A DNA stretch of 64,000 nt from Rhodococcus sp. OK302. GTDB taxonomy: Bacteria; Actinomycetota; Actinomycetes; Mycobacteriales; Mycobacteriaceae. Both the position numbers and the translations under genes were made by a program. The notes under the pieces were generated by a model. That model had not been told where the DNA came from. It made no database searches and was given only the letters and a program-made list of their open reading frames with translations. The first letter of the stretch is position 1, and every line of letters starts with the position of its first letter. Below, one piece after another: positions 41,328-50,290 of the stretch. Location of the stretch: assembly GCF_002245895.1 (NCBI RefSeq), contig NZ_NPJZ01000001.1, forward strand, positions 1,103,001 to 1,167,000, written 5' to 3'.

Positions 41328-43124
41328 CTATTTTGTCACGGGAACGACGGCGCCGACCTGTCCAGCGGCAAAGCAGAGTGACAACCCGGGCGTCCTCGGG
41401 ACGACCTTGACCGTCGTTCCGCTGCCGACAACCTGCACGAATGTCGAATGCAAGCCCTGCTTCACAGGAACGGAGACGGCATCGCCGGTGGTCAAAGACA
41501 CGTCGATCGTTCCGTCGGCGCTCGCAAGATAATTGAGCCGGACAGTCCATCCCCAGCCGGTCAACGGTCCGTCGAGTGGCAATTCGGTGGGCTGCTCGAC
41601 GCGCGTTCCGCACTGCGGATCCGTGCCTTCCGGGATCCTTCGGGTGAAGGTCACCTCGGCGTCGACGACGCGTCCGGTGTCGTCGATCACCCGGAGAGTT
41701 GGTGTGCTGGACGCAAATTCGGGTCGATCAGGCAGTGGCGCAAGGAGATTGCTTGCCATGTTGTTGGGATACGCGATGGGAAGCAGAACCCAGATCGAGA
41801 CCGGTTGATCCAGTAGCGGCGCATCGGTGATCGTAGCCAACGAAACCCGCGCATTGTCGAGGTAGTCACGCGTCGGGCTTTCACGCCAGATATTGACGAA
41901 GGTTGCGGTCGAGAACAGGGAACTGGCAATAAACAGAACTGAAAACGCAATGGCTACAGAGCGAATCGGAACCGTCGCAACCCGCGGTTTACGCTGCGGC
42001 GACGCGAAGTACAGGGCAATTGCGAGCGCGAATACCGTCGCCGAATCCGTGAAGTACCGCAACGTCTGCGCCAATTCGTATGTGGTGCCTTCGGCGGTGC
42101 GAGTAGCTGTCATCGCCACAACCGAAGCCAGGAAATATGCTGCGGCGCAGGCCCAGATCCACCCAGCGCCCTGGCGGGAGCGCACAGTGAGAACGACGGC
42201 CGCGAGCACTGCGGCCCACGCCAGAATCACCAGAAAAGTAGGGGGATCAGCCCACGCCGGCCCCGGAATCCACCGCTCCCACTGCCACGGCCCGCCCAGC
42301 AACGTCGGGAGCGTCCCGAGTGAGGTGCCATGGTGGAGAAGCGCGGCGGACATGCTGCGGCCGTTACCGGTGACCGGAGATTCGACGGTGATCAGGTACA
42401 CCGGAATCCACACGGCAAGAACGACGGCGCTCGGTATCCACAGGGCCTTGGCCTTGTTCACGGCGCTGCGAATCGGGGCTTCCTCGGCTTGGGTGCGCAA
42501 GTACAGAATCACGAATGCCAGAGCGACAAACGGTACGAGCACCGATTTCTCGAAGAACAGCAACGACACGACAAAAACGGCCGTACCCGAGACGGCATAG
42601 CGTCGACGGCCCGTCCGTACGAGTTGGATGGCGTCACCGCACACCCATGCGAGAGCGATCTGCAGCGGAAGCGCATTGAGCGCAGCGGACCACCACGCGA
42701 AGGCCGGCAGGGTGAGCGGAATGAACAGGTACAAGACGAGTGGAATCAACAGTGCGAGGCGCCATCCGAGTACCAATCGGAGCGTGCGCAACAACGCGAG
42801 TGATGCCAGCGCCTGTCCGAGAATCAGCAGCGCGGCGGGCAGTGCCCATTGATAGGGGGCGATACGCGTGACGAGTCCGGTGACAAAAAACGCGGCGGGC
42901 ATGAAATGTCCGTCATGGTCGTAGAGCAGTAGCTCACTCGAGAAGAGTGGAAATCGTGCTCCCCGGCCGATCAGAATGAGATCGTCCCAGTAGAAGTAGT
43001 TCTGCGACGCGACCCACGCCCGCACTCCGAGCGCAACAACGATCAGCATGAGCGCCGACGGTAGAACGAACCGTGAAGTGGCTTCAGACGTGATCTGTGC
43101 GGGTCTCATCGGGCGCAAATCCAC
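41328..43124 (-). CDS. Large polytopic membrane protein, GT-C glycosyltransferase-like
   Basis: A 598-residue protein with about ten to eleven helices followed by an extracytoplasmic domain of about 170 residues. The first loop has YFYWDDLILIGRGARFPLF with Asp-Asp and a later YDHDGHF, reminiscent of the acidic loop-1 motif of GT-C enzymes that use polyprenyl-phosphate sugars. No close named family is recognised. The start is GTG (complement of 43122-43124) or ATG at 43109; neither has a good ribosome site. A cell-wall glycan role is inference. Confidence 0.65.
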   Translation of the reverse strand: MDLRPMRPAQITSEATSRFVLPSALMLIVVALGVRAWVASQNYFYWDDLILIGRGARFPLFSSELLLYDHDGHFMPAAFFVTGLVTRIAPYQWALPAALLILGQALASLALLRTLRLVLGWRLALLIPLVLYLFIPLTLPAFAWWSAALNALPLQIALAWVCGDAIQLVRTGRRRYAVSGTAVFVVSLLFFEKSVLVPFVALAFVILYLRTQAEEAPIRSAVNKAKALWIPSAVVLAVWIPVYLITVESPVTGNGRSMSAALLHHGTSLGTLPTLLGGPWQWERWIPGPAWADPPTFLVILAWAAVLAAVVLTVRSRQGAGWIWACAAAYFLASVVAMTATRTAEGTTYELAQTLRYFTDSATVFALAIALYFASPQRKPRVATVPIRSVAIAFSVLFIASSLFSTATFVNIWRESPTRDYLDNARVSLATITDAPLLDQPVSIWVLLPIAYPNNMASNLLAPLPDRPEFASSTPTLRVIDDTGRVVDAEVTFTRRIPEGTDPQCGTRVEQPTELPLDGPLTGWGWTVRLNYLASADGTIDVSLTTGDAVSVPVKQGLHSTFVQVVGSGTTVKVVPRTPGLSLCFAAGQVGAVVPVTK

Positions 43125-43215
43125 ACGGAATTTGAACGTTTGTCAAATTCATCCTCGAGCCTGTGCATGGTTCGCTAACACCTGTCAGTAACCTCCCGTT
43201 CGCCTAGCTCTGACC

Positions 43216-43277
43216 TGTGGATAAAGGTCTCGAGATTCATCCCAAGCTGTGGATGAACCTGTGGATAGTGTGGATAA
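43216..43277 (+). other. Cluster of four DnaA-box-like 9-mers
   Basis: TGTGGATAA (43216-43224), TGTGGATGA (43248-43256), TGTGGATAG (43260-43268) and TGTGGATAA (43269-43277). Two equal the reverse complement of the classical box TTATCCACA; the other two differ by one base. All point the same way, within 62 bases, in a gap between divergent genes. CTCGAG sites lie at 43230 and 43278. No dnaA, dnaN or rpmH is nearby, so this is unlikely to be the origin. Confidence 0.6.
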
Positions 43278-43404
43278 CTCGAGTTTTACGGTGGCGCAGG
43301 TCACATTATTGGAACAATCTGGGCGTCGATAACGGAAATTCGGTCACAGAACATCACGAAACCATTTGCTGCCGTTACCGATACGGCGTGACAGAATCGA
43401 ACTC

Positions 43405-44358
43405 GTGAACCAGATCCAGGTCTGCGCACGGTGCGCCGCACGATGGCCCGTCATCGGACCGCCCGCGCAATGGTGCCCGCGCTGCAGCGGCGTCCTGCTC
43501 GTCCCGGTTCGCTCCGACGCCTATCTGCCGCCCAACCGTCGAGGCTTCCGATGGATTGCGCGCACGCCCAACGCACCGCGCGGTGTCGGTGATCCACGAC
43601 CGCCGCGTCAGAACTTGTCGACGCCCCACTACGACGCCGTCCCGCAATGGGGTCTCACAGATATCGTCGACACCACGCCGGTCGCGGAGTCGCGGGCCGA
43701 ACGAATGGCTGATCGCGTCGGCTCACTGCTCGCGCTTGCCACAGTTCTGTACGGTCTGGCCGTATTTGCGGAGATCGGCCGATACGCGATCCTGGTGCGC
43801 AACCAGACCCGTCTGATCCCCCAAATGCTGTTAACGGCGTCCGATGCGGCTGTGTACTTCACACAGCTCGGCGGACTGCTGTGCGCTGTTCTTGGTGCCG
43901 TCGCGGCAGTGTGCTGGTTGCTGCGTCAACGCCGAGAGCAGTACGCCCGCGAAAAGCGGACCGACCCACGCTCGCGCGGCGAGATCATCCTCGGCTGCGC
44001 ACTGCCCGTACTCAACCTCGTGATGCCGGCGATGTATCTGCTGGAACTCGTTCGCCGTGATCCTCGCGGGGTCCGGCTGGTCAAGATCTGGTGGGCGTTC
44101 TGGGCGTTCAGTGGCCTCCTGCTGGTCGTTAATGCGTACTGGCGCTCGCGGCCGGGACTGCAGGCAATGGCCGACGGTGTACTCCTGTCAGCCTTCATTG
44201 CGTTGATCGCTGCGCTCACTGCCGCTCTGACACTTCTGGTGGTCAGGCGTATCGAGCACAAGGATTGGCGCGGTGAACCGGAATCTGCGACTCGGTGGGT
44301 GCCGGTGCCGCGTTCGGTGTTGGAACAGTCGAAAGAGAAAGAGACTGCTGCGCTGTGA
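43405..44358 (+). CDS. DUF4328 membrane protein with zinc-ribbon head
   Basis: A 317-residue protein. I use GTG 43405 so that it starts VNQIQVCARCAARWPV; CARC and CPRC form a treble-clef or zinc-ribbon pair. About six helices follow (SLLALATVLYGLAVFAEIGRYAIL onward), with the DUF4328 core CALPVLNLVMPAMYLLELVRRDPRG and WWAFWAFSG. It matches the position and type of M. tuberculosis Rv3843c (recalled). Its TGA overlaps the GTG of the glpQ-like gene, so the pair is coupled. Function unknown. Confidence 0.82.
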   Translation: MNQIQVCARCAARWPVIGPPAQWCPRCSGVLLVPVRSDAYLPPNRRGFRWIARTPNAPRGVGDPRPPRQNLSTPHYDAVPQWGLTDIVDTTPVAESRAERMADRVGSLLALATVLYGLAVFAEIGRYAILVRNQTRLIPQMLLTASDAAVYFTQLGGLLCAVLGAVAAVCWLLRQRREQYAREKRTDPRSRGEIILGCALPVLNLVMPAMYLLELVRRDPRGVRLVKIWWAFWAFSGLLLVVNAYWRSRPGLQAMADGVLLSAFIALIAALTAALTLLVVRRIEHKDWRGEPESATRWVPVPRSVLEQSKEKETAAL

Positions 44359-45119
44359 GCCCTGATCGTCGAGGTCCACTCGTTGTTGCCCACCGCGGGG
44401 CGTCGGCGGCGCGGCCGGAACACACACTCGCCGCGTACGAACTCGCCCTCGAAGAAGGTGCTGACGGGCTCGAATGCGACGTCCGGCTCACCCGCGACGG
44501 TCACCTCGTCTGCGTTCACGACCGCAAGGTGGACCGCACGTCCAGTGGTACCGGAATCGTCAGCGAAATGACTCTCGATTCCCTGAACGAGCTGGACTTC
44601 GGTTCCACCGGCGAACCAGCTGAACTTCTGACGCTGGCAGACCTCATCACTTTGGCCCTGGACTTCTCGCGTCCGGTCAAGCTGTTCATCGAGACCAAGC
44701 ACCCCGTGCGATTCGGCGGACTGGTCGAAGCAAAACTTCTCGCTGAGCTGCACCGTTTCGGAATTGCGTCGCCGCCGTCGGCCGATCACTCCCGGGCCGT
44801 CGTGATGTCGTTTTCGGCCAGCGCGGTGTGGCGAGTGCGCCGGGCCGCACCGCTGCTGCCGACGGTTCTCCTCGGCGACGCGTCGCGGTATCTGGGCGGC
44901 GGAGCGTCGACGGCCGTCGGCGCTACCGCGATCGGACCGTCCATCAAATCCTTGCGCGAGCATCCCGATCTGGTGGACCGCGCTGCGGCCGCCGGACGCG
45001 CCACGTACTGCTGGACCGTCGACGGCAAAGCTGATGTGGACCTGTGCCGCGAACTCGGAGTCAGCTGGGTGGCCACCAATCACCCCGGTCGGACAAAAGA
45101 ATGGCTAGGTAGCGTGTAG
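44355..45119 (+). CDS. glpQ: Glycerophosphodiester phosphodiesterase
   Basis: A 254-residue TIM-barrel enzyme starting at GTG 44355 (overlap GTGA with the upstream gene). Active-site motifs are present: VAHRGASAARPEHTLAAY with the catalytic His-Arg, GLECDVRLTRDGHLVCVHDRKVDRTSSG with Glu, Asp and the second His, and FIETKHPVRFGG. It splits glycerophosphodiesters from phospholipids into glycerol-3-phosphate and alcohol, using a divalent metal. No signal peptide, so cytosolic. It corresponds in place to mycobacterial glpQ1 (Rv3842c). Confidence 0.92.
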   Translation: MSPDRRGPLVVAHRGASAARPEHTLAAYELALEEGADGLECDVRLTRDGHLVCVHDRKVDRTSSGTGIVSEMTLDSLNELDFGSTGEPAELLTLADLITLALDFSRPVKLFIETKHPVRFGGLVEAKLLAELHRFGIASPPSADHSRAVVMSFSASAVWRVRRAAPLLPTVLLGDASRYLGGGASTAVGATAIGPSIKSLREHPDLVDRAAAAGRATYCWTVDGKADVDLCRELGVSWVATNHPGRTKEWLGSV

Positions 45120-45130
45120 ATTTTGCCCTC

Positions 45131-46045
45131 GTGGCTAAGAAGAGCAAAAGAAACAGTGGACCGAAGGTAGACAGTGGGCGCGCCGAGAAGCTCGCCGCCC
45201 GCCAGGCAGAGCGTGAGGCAGCAACCAGCACGGTGAGCCGCCCGTTCGCAGGCCTCGCAGCCGAGTGCGACCTGGTCGCAATGCGTGAGTTCGTGCCTTC
45301 GGCTACGGCTCCGCTGCCCGTCATCGGAACCGACCGTCCCATCACCATCGCAACAGTCCTTCCGGGCGCAGTTGCCGCTCTCGTTCGCGACGAAGGCGAC
45401 ACCGCGACCGGCTTTGTCGGCGTGCAGGTGCAGGCCTACTCCGATGATCTGGGTGCAGACCTCGCCGCTGCGGCAACCTGGGTCAAGGATGCCGCTCCCG
45501 GTGACGCCCTTCCCGCTGCCGATCCCGGCACGGACACCCCGGCCGTCACCGCCGTCGTTGATCCCGCGGCGCTGCTGGACATCACCGTCTACCAGGACTT
45601 CAACTGGTGGATCCCCGAAGGAACCGAAACCGACGCCCAGGTCAAGGCGACTGTCGAGCAGGCAAACGCTGCGATCATGCCGTCGGCACGCCTCGAAGGC
45701 GACGGCCTTGTTGCTGCCTGGTGGGTTGACGCCGGAGAAAAGGCTCACCTGCGCTGGGTGCGTCCCGAGAGTGAAGACGACCTGATGCTGGCACTGGCCC
45801 GCATACACGCTGCCGGCGGACTGAACCTGGGTGAAGGGTCGCGTTTCGCAGGCTCCTTCCGCACCCACGGCCTGTTGGTTCCGGTCTTCGACCTGGACCG
45901 TGAGAAGCACGCCAACGAGTGGGTAGCGGCAACCGTCGAATTCGGCGACCGCTTGGCTCAGGCACTGGCTGTCGACGCGCCGTTGACGGCCGCCGAACTA
46001 CGTTCGCGTGACGGACTGCGTGGCCGTCAGGTCACGTTGCGCTGA
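45131..46045 (+). CDS. DUF5926 family protein
   Basis: A 304-residue soluble protein with GTG start at 45131. A Lys/Arg/Ala-rich N-terminal tail (KKSKRNSG, RAEKLAARQAEREA) precedes a single alpha/beta domain with VYQDFNWWIPEG, AAWWVDAGEKAHLRWVRP and GGLNLGEGSRFAGSFRTHGLLVPVFDL, all conserved across actinobacterial DUF5926 proteins. Function unknown. It follows glpQ by 11 bases. Confidence 0.85.
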   Translation: MAKKSKRNSGPKVDSGRAEKLAARQAEREAATSTVSRPFAGLAAECDLVAMREFVPSATAPLPVIGTDRPITIATVLPGAVAALVRDEGDTATGFVGVQVQAYSDDLGADLAAAATWVKDAAPGDALPAADPGTDTPAVTAVVDPAALLDITVYQDFNWWIPEGTETDAQVKATVEQANAAIMPSARLEGDGLVAAWWVDAGEKAHLRWVRPESEDDLMLALARIHAAGGLNLGEGSRFAGSFRTHGLLVPVFDLDREKHANEWVAATVEFGDRLAQALAVDAPLTAAELRSRDGLRGRQVTLR

Positions 46046-46091
46046 TTCTCCACCTCTAGACGTTACGCAAGGTCACGTATAAAGTTTTCGA

Positions 46092-46880
46092 ATGACCTTG
46101 TCGCACGACATCTCCGGTAGCGGTCCCACGCTTGTTCTTGTCCATGGCATAGTCCATCGGCGCCAGGCGTGGGATTCGCTTTTGGATCTGCTGACGCCGT
46201 ATCGGCGCGTCGTCACCGTCGACCTTCCCGGGCACGGTGAATCTCCGCTTCCCGAACTTGGTTCGGACGTCATGGGACAGTTGATCGACGACGTCAGCGA
46301 GTTTATTTCCGAGGTCACGCCGCAAGGAGAGCGCGCCCATGTCGCCGGAAACTCTCTCGGCGGATGGATCGCACTCTCCCTCGCGGCACGTGGTGACGTA
46401 GCTTCCGCAACGGCGCTCTCGCCGGCCGGATTTTTTGTCAATCACCTGGATCAGGTGCGTGCCATCAACATGTTTCGCGGCCTCCGGGCAACCGCCCGCC
46501 TCATGGGCGACGGAATGCCACAGGCAATGCGGTACAAGATGATTCGTTATCCCGCTCTCGGTGCATTCTTTGCCCACCCGAGTCACGTCGACTATGCGGC
46601 GGCGTTGGCCGACTGCCGCTCGCTTGTGTCCAACGAACTGGTGGACCTCGGTGTCGACCTGAATTTCACGCTGCCCCCGATCGTGGATCCCACTGTGCCA
46701 GTGACGGTTGCGTGGGGTCGACGCGATCTGATCTTGCCCGTCTACCAGGCGAAGCGCGTGAAAAAGCCCTTCCCGCAAGCGAAACTCATGATCTTGCCCG
46801 GGCTGGGGCATGTTCCGATGACAGACGCCCCCGAACTGATCAGCTCGATCCTGCTGGCGGGAAGCGAACCGCTGGGCTAG
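46092..46880 (+). CDS. Alpha/beta-hydrolase fold protein
   Basis: A 262-residue hydrolase with LVHGIVHRRQAWDSLLDLL (oxyanion region), nucleophile Ser in HVAGNSLGGWIALSLA, an Asp-bearing VAWGRRDLILP strand and the final His in GLGHVPMTD. A complete triad suggests an active esterase, lipase or related enzyme; substrate unknown. It converges on the ferritin gene, with a 4-base overlap of stops. Confidence 0.9.
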   Translation: MTLSHDISGSGPTLVLVHGIVHRRQAWDSLLDLLTPYRRVVTVDLPGHGESPLPELGSDVMGQLIDDVSEFISEVTPQGERAHVAGNSLGGWIALSLAARGDVASATALSPAGFFVNHLDQVRAINMFRGLRATARLMGDGMPQAMRYKMIRYPALGAFFAHPSHVDYAAALADCRSLVSNELVDLGVDLNFTLPPIVDPTVPVTVAWGRRDLILPVYQAKRVKKPFPQAKLMILPGLGHVPMTDAPELISSILLAGSEPLG

Positions 46881-47422
46881 ACGGATCCGCCGGCGACAGC
46901 GGGTGCGCCCGTGCTGTCACTGACCGTGCTCATCTCGCGGGAAACAAAATCTTCGAGATCGAACAGGTTGGCACCCGCACGATCCGCGATGGTGAGAAGC
47001 GTCGACATGCTGGCAACTTCCTCGACCTGCTCCTTGAGGAACCACTGCATGAACTGCTCGCCCAGGTAGTCGCCCTCTTCACGGGCGGTGCTGGCAAGCT
47101 GAACGATCTGCTCGGTGACCGTCTTCTCTTGGACGACAGCAAGCGCAATCGGCTCGCGCACATCCTTGAAGTCGGACTTGGCAGCGTCGACGCCGGTGAG
47201 TTCGACATTGATGTCGCGATCGAGGAAGTACTGCACGATCATCATTGCGTGATTGCGCTCTTCCACAGCCTGCTTGTAGAAGTGCTTGGCAAGCTGGGGA
47301 AGGTCGGCATTGTCGAAATAAACTGCCGTCGCGATGTACTGGTGCGAGGCGTTGAACTCGTTACGAATCTGGTCTCGCAGGAGGGCATGGAATTTGGTCA
47401 TGTGAGAATCGCCAGAAGTCAT
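46877..47422 (-). CDS. bfrB: Ferritin (BfrB-like), copy 1
   Basis: A 181-residue ferritin, the length of M. tuberculosis BfrB, starting at the ATG complementary to 47420-47422. Ferroxidase residues are in place: Glu in IRNEFNASHQYIATAVYFD, the EERNHAMM helix with Glu and His, and QFMQWFLKEQVEEVA. No haem-ligand Met as in bacterioferritin is evident, and no C-terminal extension beyond the Gly/Ala tail. It stores iron as a 24-mer. A second, similar ferritin lies directly upstream on the same strand, 90 bases away. Confidence 0.93.
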   Translation of the reverse strand: MTSGDSHMTKFHALLRDQIRNEFNASHQYIATAVYFDNADLPQLAKHFYKQAVEERNHAMMIVQYFLDRDINVELTGVDAAKSDFKDVREPIALAVVQEKTVTEQIVQLASTAREEGDYLGEQFMQWFLKEQVEEVASMSTLLTIADRAGANLFDLEDFVSREMSTVSDSTGAPAVAGGSV

Positions 47423-47512
47423 GAATACCAAAATAGTGCAGGTCAGAGGCTATGTCATCCAAGTCCAGCCTTATTGTGGTAAGCGTTTCCAAACTAAAGC
47501 GCCCCTAATTAT

Positions 47513-48058
47513 TCAGGCTCCGGCGCCCGCGATTTTCGGGGCCGTGGCATCCGCGACAGCGGGATTGTTCATCTCACGTGCAACAAAGTTTTCGAGATGG
47601 AACAGATTCTCGCCGGCCCGATCCACGATGGACAACAGGGTTGTCATGCTGGCAACTTCCTCGACCTGTTCCTTGAGGAACCACTGCATGAACTGCTCGC
47701 CCAAGTAGTCTCCGGTGTCTCGGGCAGTGCGAGCGAGACGAGTCACCTGCGACGTCACCGTCTTCTCCTGCTTCAACGCCAATTCGACGGGCTCACGGAC
47801 GTTTTCGAACTTGGTGACAACCCCGTCGATGCCGGGGACATCGACGTCGAGGTCATTGTCGAGCAAATACTGGATCATCATCATGGCGTGGCCGCGTTCT
47901 TCGTCGGCCTGACTGTAGAAACGCGTCGCCATCTGCGGAAGATCATGCGAGTCGAAGTACACCGCAACCGCGATGTACTGCTGCGACGCAGTGAACTCAT
48001 TGCGGATCTGCTCACGCAGAAGGATGGTGAATTCGCTCGAGTTCTTCGCCTGTGTCAT
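47513..48058 (-). CDS. Ferritin (BfrB-like), copy 2
   Basis: Also 181 residues and clearly paralogous to copy 1 throughout (REQIRNEFTASQQYIAVAVYFD, YLGEQFMQWFLKEQVEEVASM identical or nearly so). Ferroxidase Glu and His residues are kept, with EERGHAMMM in place of EERNHAMM. Differences concentrate in the loop at about 75-95 (DLDVDVPGIDGVVTKFE). Mycobacteria normally have one bfrB here, so this is a tandem duplication that has diverged. 46 bases separate it from the LCP gene stop. Confidence 0.93.
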   Translation of the reverse strand: MTQAKNSSEFTILLREQIRNEFTASQQYIAVAVYFDSHDLPQMATRFYSQADEERGHAMMMIQYLLDNDLDVDVPGIDGVVTKFENVREPVELALKQEKTVTSQVTRLARTARDTGDYLGEQFMQWFLKEQVEEVASMTTLLSIVDRAGENLFHLENFVAREMNNPAVADATAPKIAGAGA

Positions 48059-48104
48059 CCCATCAGGCTACTGGTTGGAGCCCCGATCGAGGGAGTTACG
48101 TGGC

Positions 48105-49448
48105 TCAGCCGACTGTGATCAGATCGGCCGGGATCTGCTGGTCGTTGGCAAGGGCATCGAAGAACGCGGACGCACGAGCCTTGTCCCACAACAGAACATC
48201 GCCCGCACCGTCGACGTAATCGAAGCCTCCGACGGGAACCGTCGTTGTTGTCATTCCGCCGCGCAATGCCCACGCCAGGGAAGCCAGATTCCAGATGTGA
48301 TCGCTCTTGTCGACCTGCAACGATTTTGCCGCATCGGTCACGAGGGACCAGAGCCGGAACGGATTGAGGAAGGTCGTCGGACTGGTGGCCTTCGACAACA
48401 ACGCCGACATGAACTGGCGCTGATTGTTCATCCGGTCCAGATCGGCCATGGCAGTCGCGCGGGTACGCACGAATCCGAGCGCATCCTTGCCCGCCAGGTC
48501 CTGACAGCCGGCCGGCAAATTGATGCCGGCCAACGGATCGTCGATCGGAGATTGCAGACAGACGTTGACTCCACCGACAGCGTCGACAATGCCTGCGAAG
48601 CCGCTGAATCCGATCTCGGCGTAATGGTCGATCCGCAAACCCGTCGCCTGCTCGACGGTTTGCACCAGCAAAGGTGCACCGCCCCAGGCAAATGCAGCAT
48701 TGATCTTGTTGGAACCCTCACCCGGAATCGGCACGTAGGAATCGCGCGGAATACTGACCATCGTGGTCTTTCCGCTCTTGGGGACGTGAACCAGCATGAT
48801 CGTGTCCGTGCGCTTGGGTCCGGTATCGCCGCCGGTCGCGAGCTCTTGCTCCTGCTCCGGAGTGAGGCCGTCGCGACTGTCGGAACCGACGATCAACCAG
48901 TTGGTTCCCGGAGTATCCGCCACTCGGCCCGCGTAGTCGGGCAGGGCGTCGATCCGATTCAGGGAATTGTCGACGTAGAAGATCGCTCCGACAAACGCGA
49001 GCAGCAACACCAACGCGGTGATGCCGATGCGTCGACCCCAATTGCGTCGTCGACGCGGTTTGGGTGGCTGCGGCCGGGCTTGTTGCGGACGAGGTGGAGG
49101 CTGGTTGGGTGGGGTTCTCCGCGGCGGCGGCGGGGGCGCCTGCCGACGTTGTTGCGGGGGAGGTGTCCCTCGAAACTGCTGCGGCTGCTGCGTGGGAGCC
49201 CACTCGTTGCGGTTCGGCTGCGCCGGAGCTTGTGACCACGCTTGGTTCTGAGGTGGCGTGTTTTGAGGCGGACGGTTTTGCTGTGGGCGGCCGTCACGCC
49301 GGATGACCTGCGTTGGCTCAGGCCGACGCGGCGGCACCTGACCGCGGGGCGGCATCTGCCCATGAGGAGGCGGGCCCTGACGCGGTCTGCCCTGGTTCGG
49401 GGGGACGGGCCGCGGCGGGCGCTGAGGATGTTCGGAGTCGCCGGTCAC
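48105..49448 (-). CDS. LytR-CpsA-Psr (LCP) family cell-wall ligase
   Basis: A 447-residue protein with GTG start. Residues 1-135 are a Pro/Gln/Arg-rich cytosolic region, then one transmembrane helix (IGITALVLLLAFVGAIFYV). The LCP domain (about 185-350) has NWLIVGSDSRDGL, KRTDTIMLVHVPKSGKTTMVSIPRDSYVPIPG and GLRIDHYAEIGFSGFAGIVDAVGGV, with the Asp and Arg residues that bind pyrophosphate-linked lipid. LCP enzymes join arabinogalactan or other glycans to peptidoglycan. A CPBP protease-like gene lies just upstream, 16 bases away. In M. tuberculosis Rv3840 has the same neighbours (recalled). Confidence 0.92.
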   Translation of the reverse strand: MTGDSEHPQRPPRPVPPNQGRPRQGPPPHGQMPPRGQVPPRRPEPTQVIRRDGRPQQNRPPQNTPPQNQAWSQAPAQPNRNEWAPTQQPQQFRGTPPPQQRRQAPPPPPRRTPPNQPPPRPQQARPQPPKPRRRRNWGRRIGITALVLLLAFVGAIFYVDNSLNRIDALPDYAGRVADTPGTNWLIVGSDSRDGLTPEQEQELATGGDTGPKRTDTIMLVHVPKSGKTTMVSIPRDSYVPIPGEGSNKINAAFAWGGAPLLVQTVEQATGLRIDHYAEIGFSGFAGIVDAVGGVNVCLQSPIDDPLAGINLPAGCQDLAGKDALGFVRTRATAMADLDRMNNQRQFMSALLSKATSPTTFLNPFRLWSLVTDAAKSLQVDKSDHIWNLASLAWALRGGMTTTTVPVGGFDYVDGAGDVLLWDKARASAFFDALANDQQIPADLITVG

Positions 49449-49464
49449 CTGTTCACGGTACCGG

Positions 49465-50280
49465 TCACGGCAGCCAGCCCACGTGATCGCGCAGTAGGGC
49501 GTAACCGATGAACGCGACCATGTCGATGAGAGCGTGCGCGATGATCAACGGCCACAACCGGCCAGTTCGCTGCCAGTATCGGCCGAAAACGAGGCCCATG
49601 ATCACGTTGCCGACACCCCCACCGAAACCTTGGTAGAGGTGATAGCTGCCCCGCAGAAGTGACGACGCGAGGAGTGAGGAATTCTCGCTCCAGCCGAGAA
49701 CGCGCAACCGGCTGATCAGATACGCGACCACAAGAACTTCCTCGGCGCTGGAATTCGCGATCGCCGACAGAATCAGGATCGGGACGCGCCACCAGTGGTC
49801 GTCGAGTGCACTCGCTTGAACGGTGAGATTGATGTTCAGCGCTTGTGCGACGAGGTAGAAGACGAGGCCGGGGAGCCCGATCAGCGCGGCCAGCCCGAAG
49901 CCGGGAGCGATGTCGCGTCGTAGTTTCGGTTTGGGCGTGAGGCCCGCTGCGGTGGGGCCGATTCCCGCGCGCCACAGTAAGTAGAGGCCAAGGGCCGCCC
50001 AGGCGAAAAGTCGTGCAACGCTCAGTAATTGGCGTGCCAGGTCGATCCAGTCGATGGCCGCCCGCGACGGATTGAGAGCCACCGTCTGATCGGACATTGC
50101 CACCGGCGTCGCCAAGGATTCGAGTAGCGACAAGATGCCGGACAGGCCGCTGAGACCGAACGTGACCAGCAGGACGATCGTGATTTCGATCCAGACACCG
50201 CGGCGCGCCGACGCATCGAGCGTCGGCCCGGCGGGAGCGGGCGGAGCCAACCACGAGCGGACAGTTTCGCGGGCATTCAC
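49465..50280 (-). CDS. CPBP-family intramembrane protease-like protein
   Basis: A 271-residue polytopic protein starting at GTG. It has the CPBP/Abi (CAAX-protease-like) motifs: Glu180-Glu181 in NSSAEEVLVVAYLISRL, a second helix with GSYHLYQGFGGG, and FGRYWQRTGRLWPLIIAHALIDM with the closing His and Asp-type residue. Bacterial members are linked to bacteriocin immunity or protein processing. The gene starts 10 bases after the DUF2470 stop and is followed by the LCP gene. Confidence 0.88.
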   Translation of the reverse strand: MNARETVRSWLAPPAPAGPTLDASARRGVWIEITIVLLVTFGLSGLSGILSLLESLATPVAMSDQTVALNPSRAAIDWIDLARQLLSVARLFAWAALGLYLLWRAGIGPTAAGLTPKPKLRRDIAPGFGLAALIGLPGLVFYLVAQALNINLTVQASALDDHWWRVPILILSAIANSSAEEVLVVAYLISRLRVLGWSENSSLLASSLLRGSYHLYQGFGGGVGNVIMGLVFGRYWQRTGRLWPLIIAHALIDMVAFIGYALLRDHVGWLP

Positions 50281-50290
50281 CCGCGCAACG

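Noticed and set aside
43217..43408. 63-codon plus-strand frame over the DnaA-box cluster
   Set aside because: Low-complexity translation of the repeated 9-mers, no ribosome site, overlaps the DUF4328 start in another frame.
47423..47512. Gap between ferritins checked for an IdeR box
   Set aside because: Only weak half-site resemblance; not comparable with the clear box at 51098-51116.
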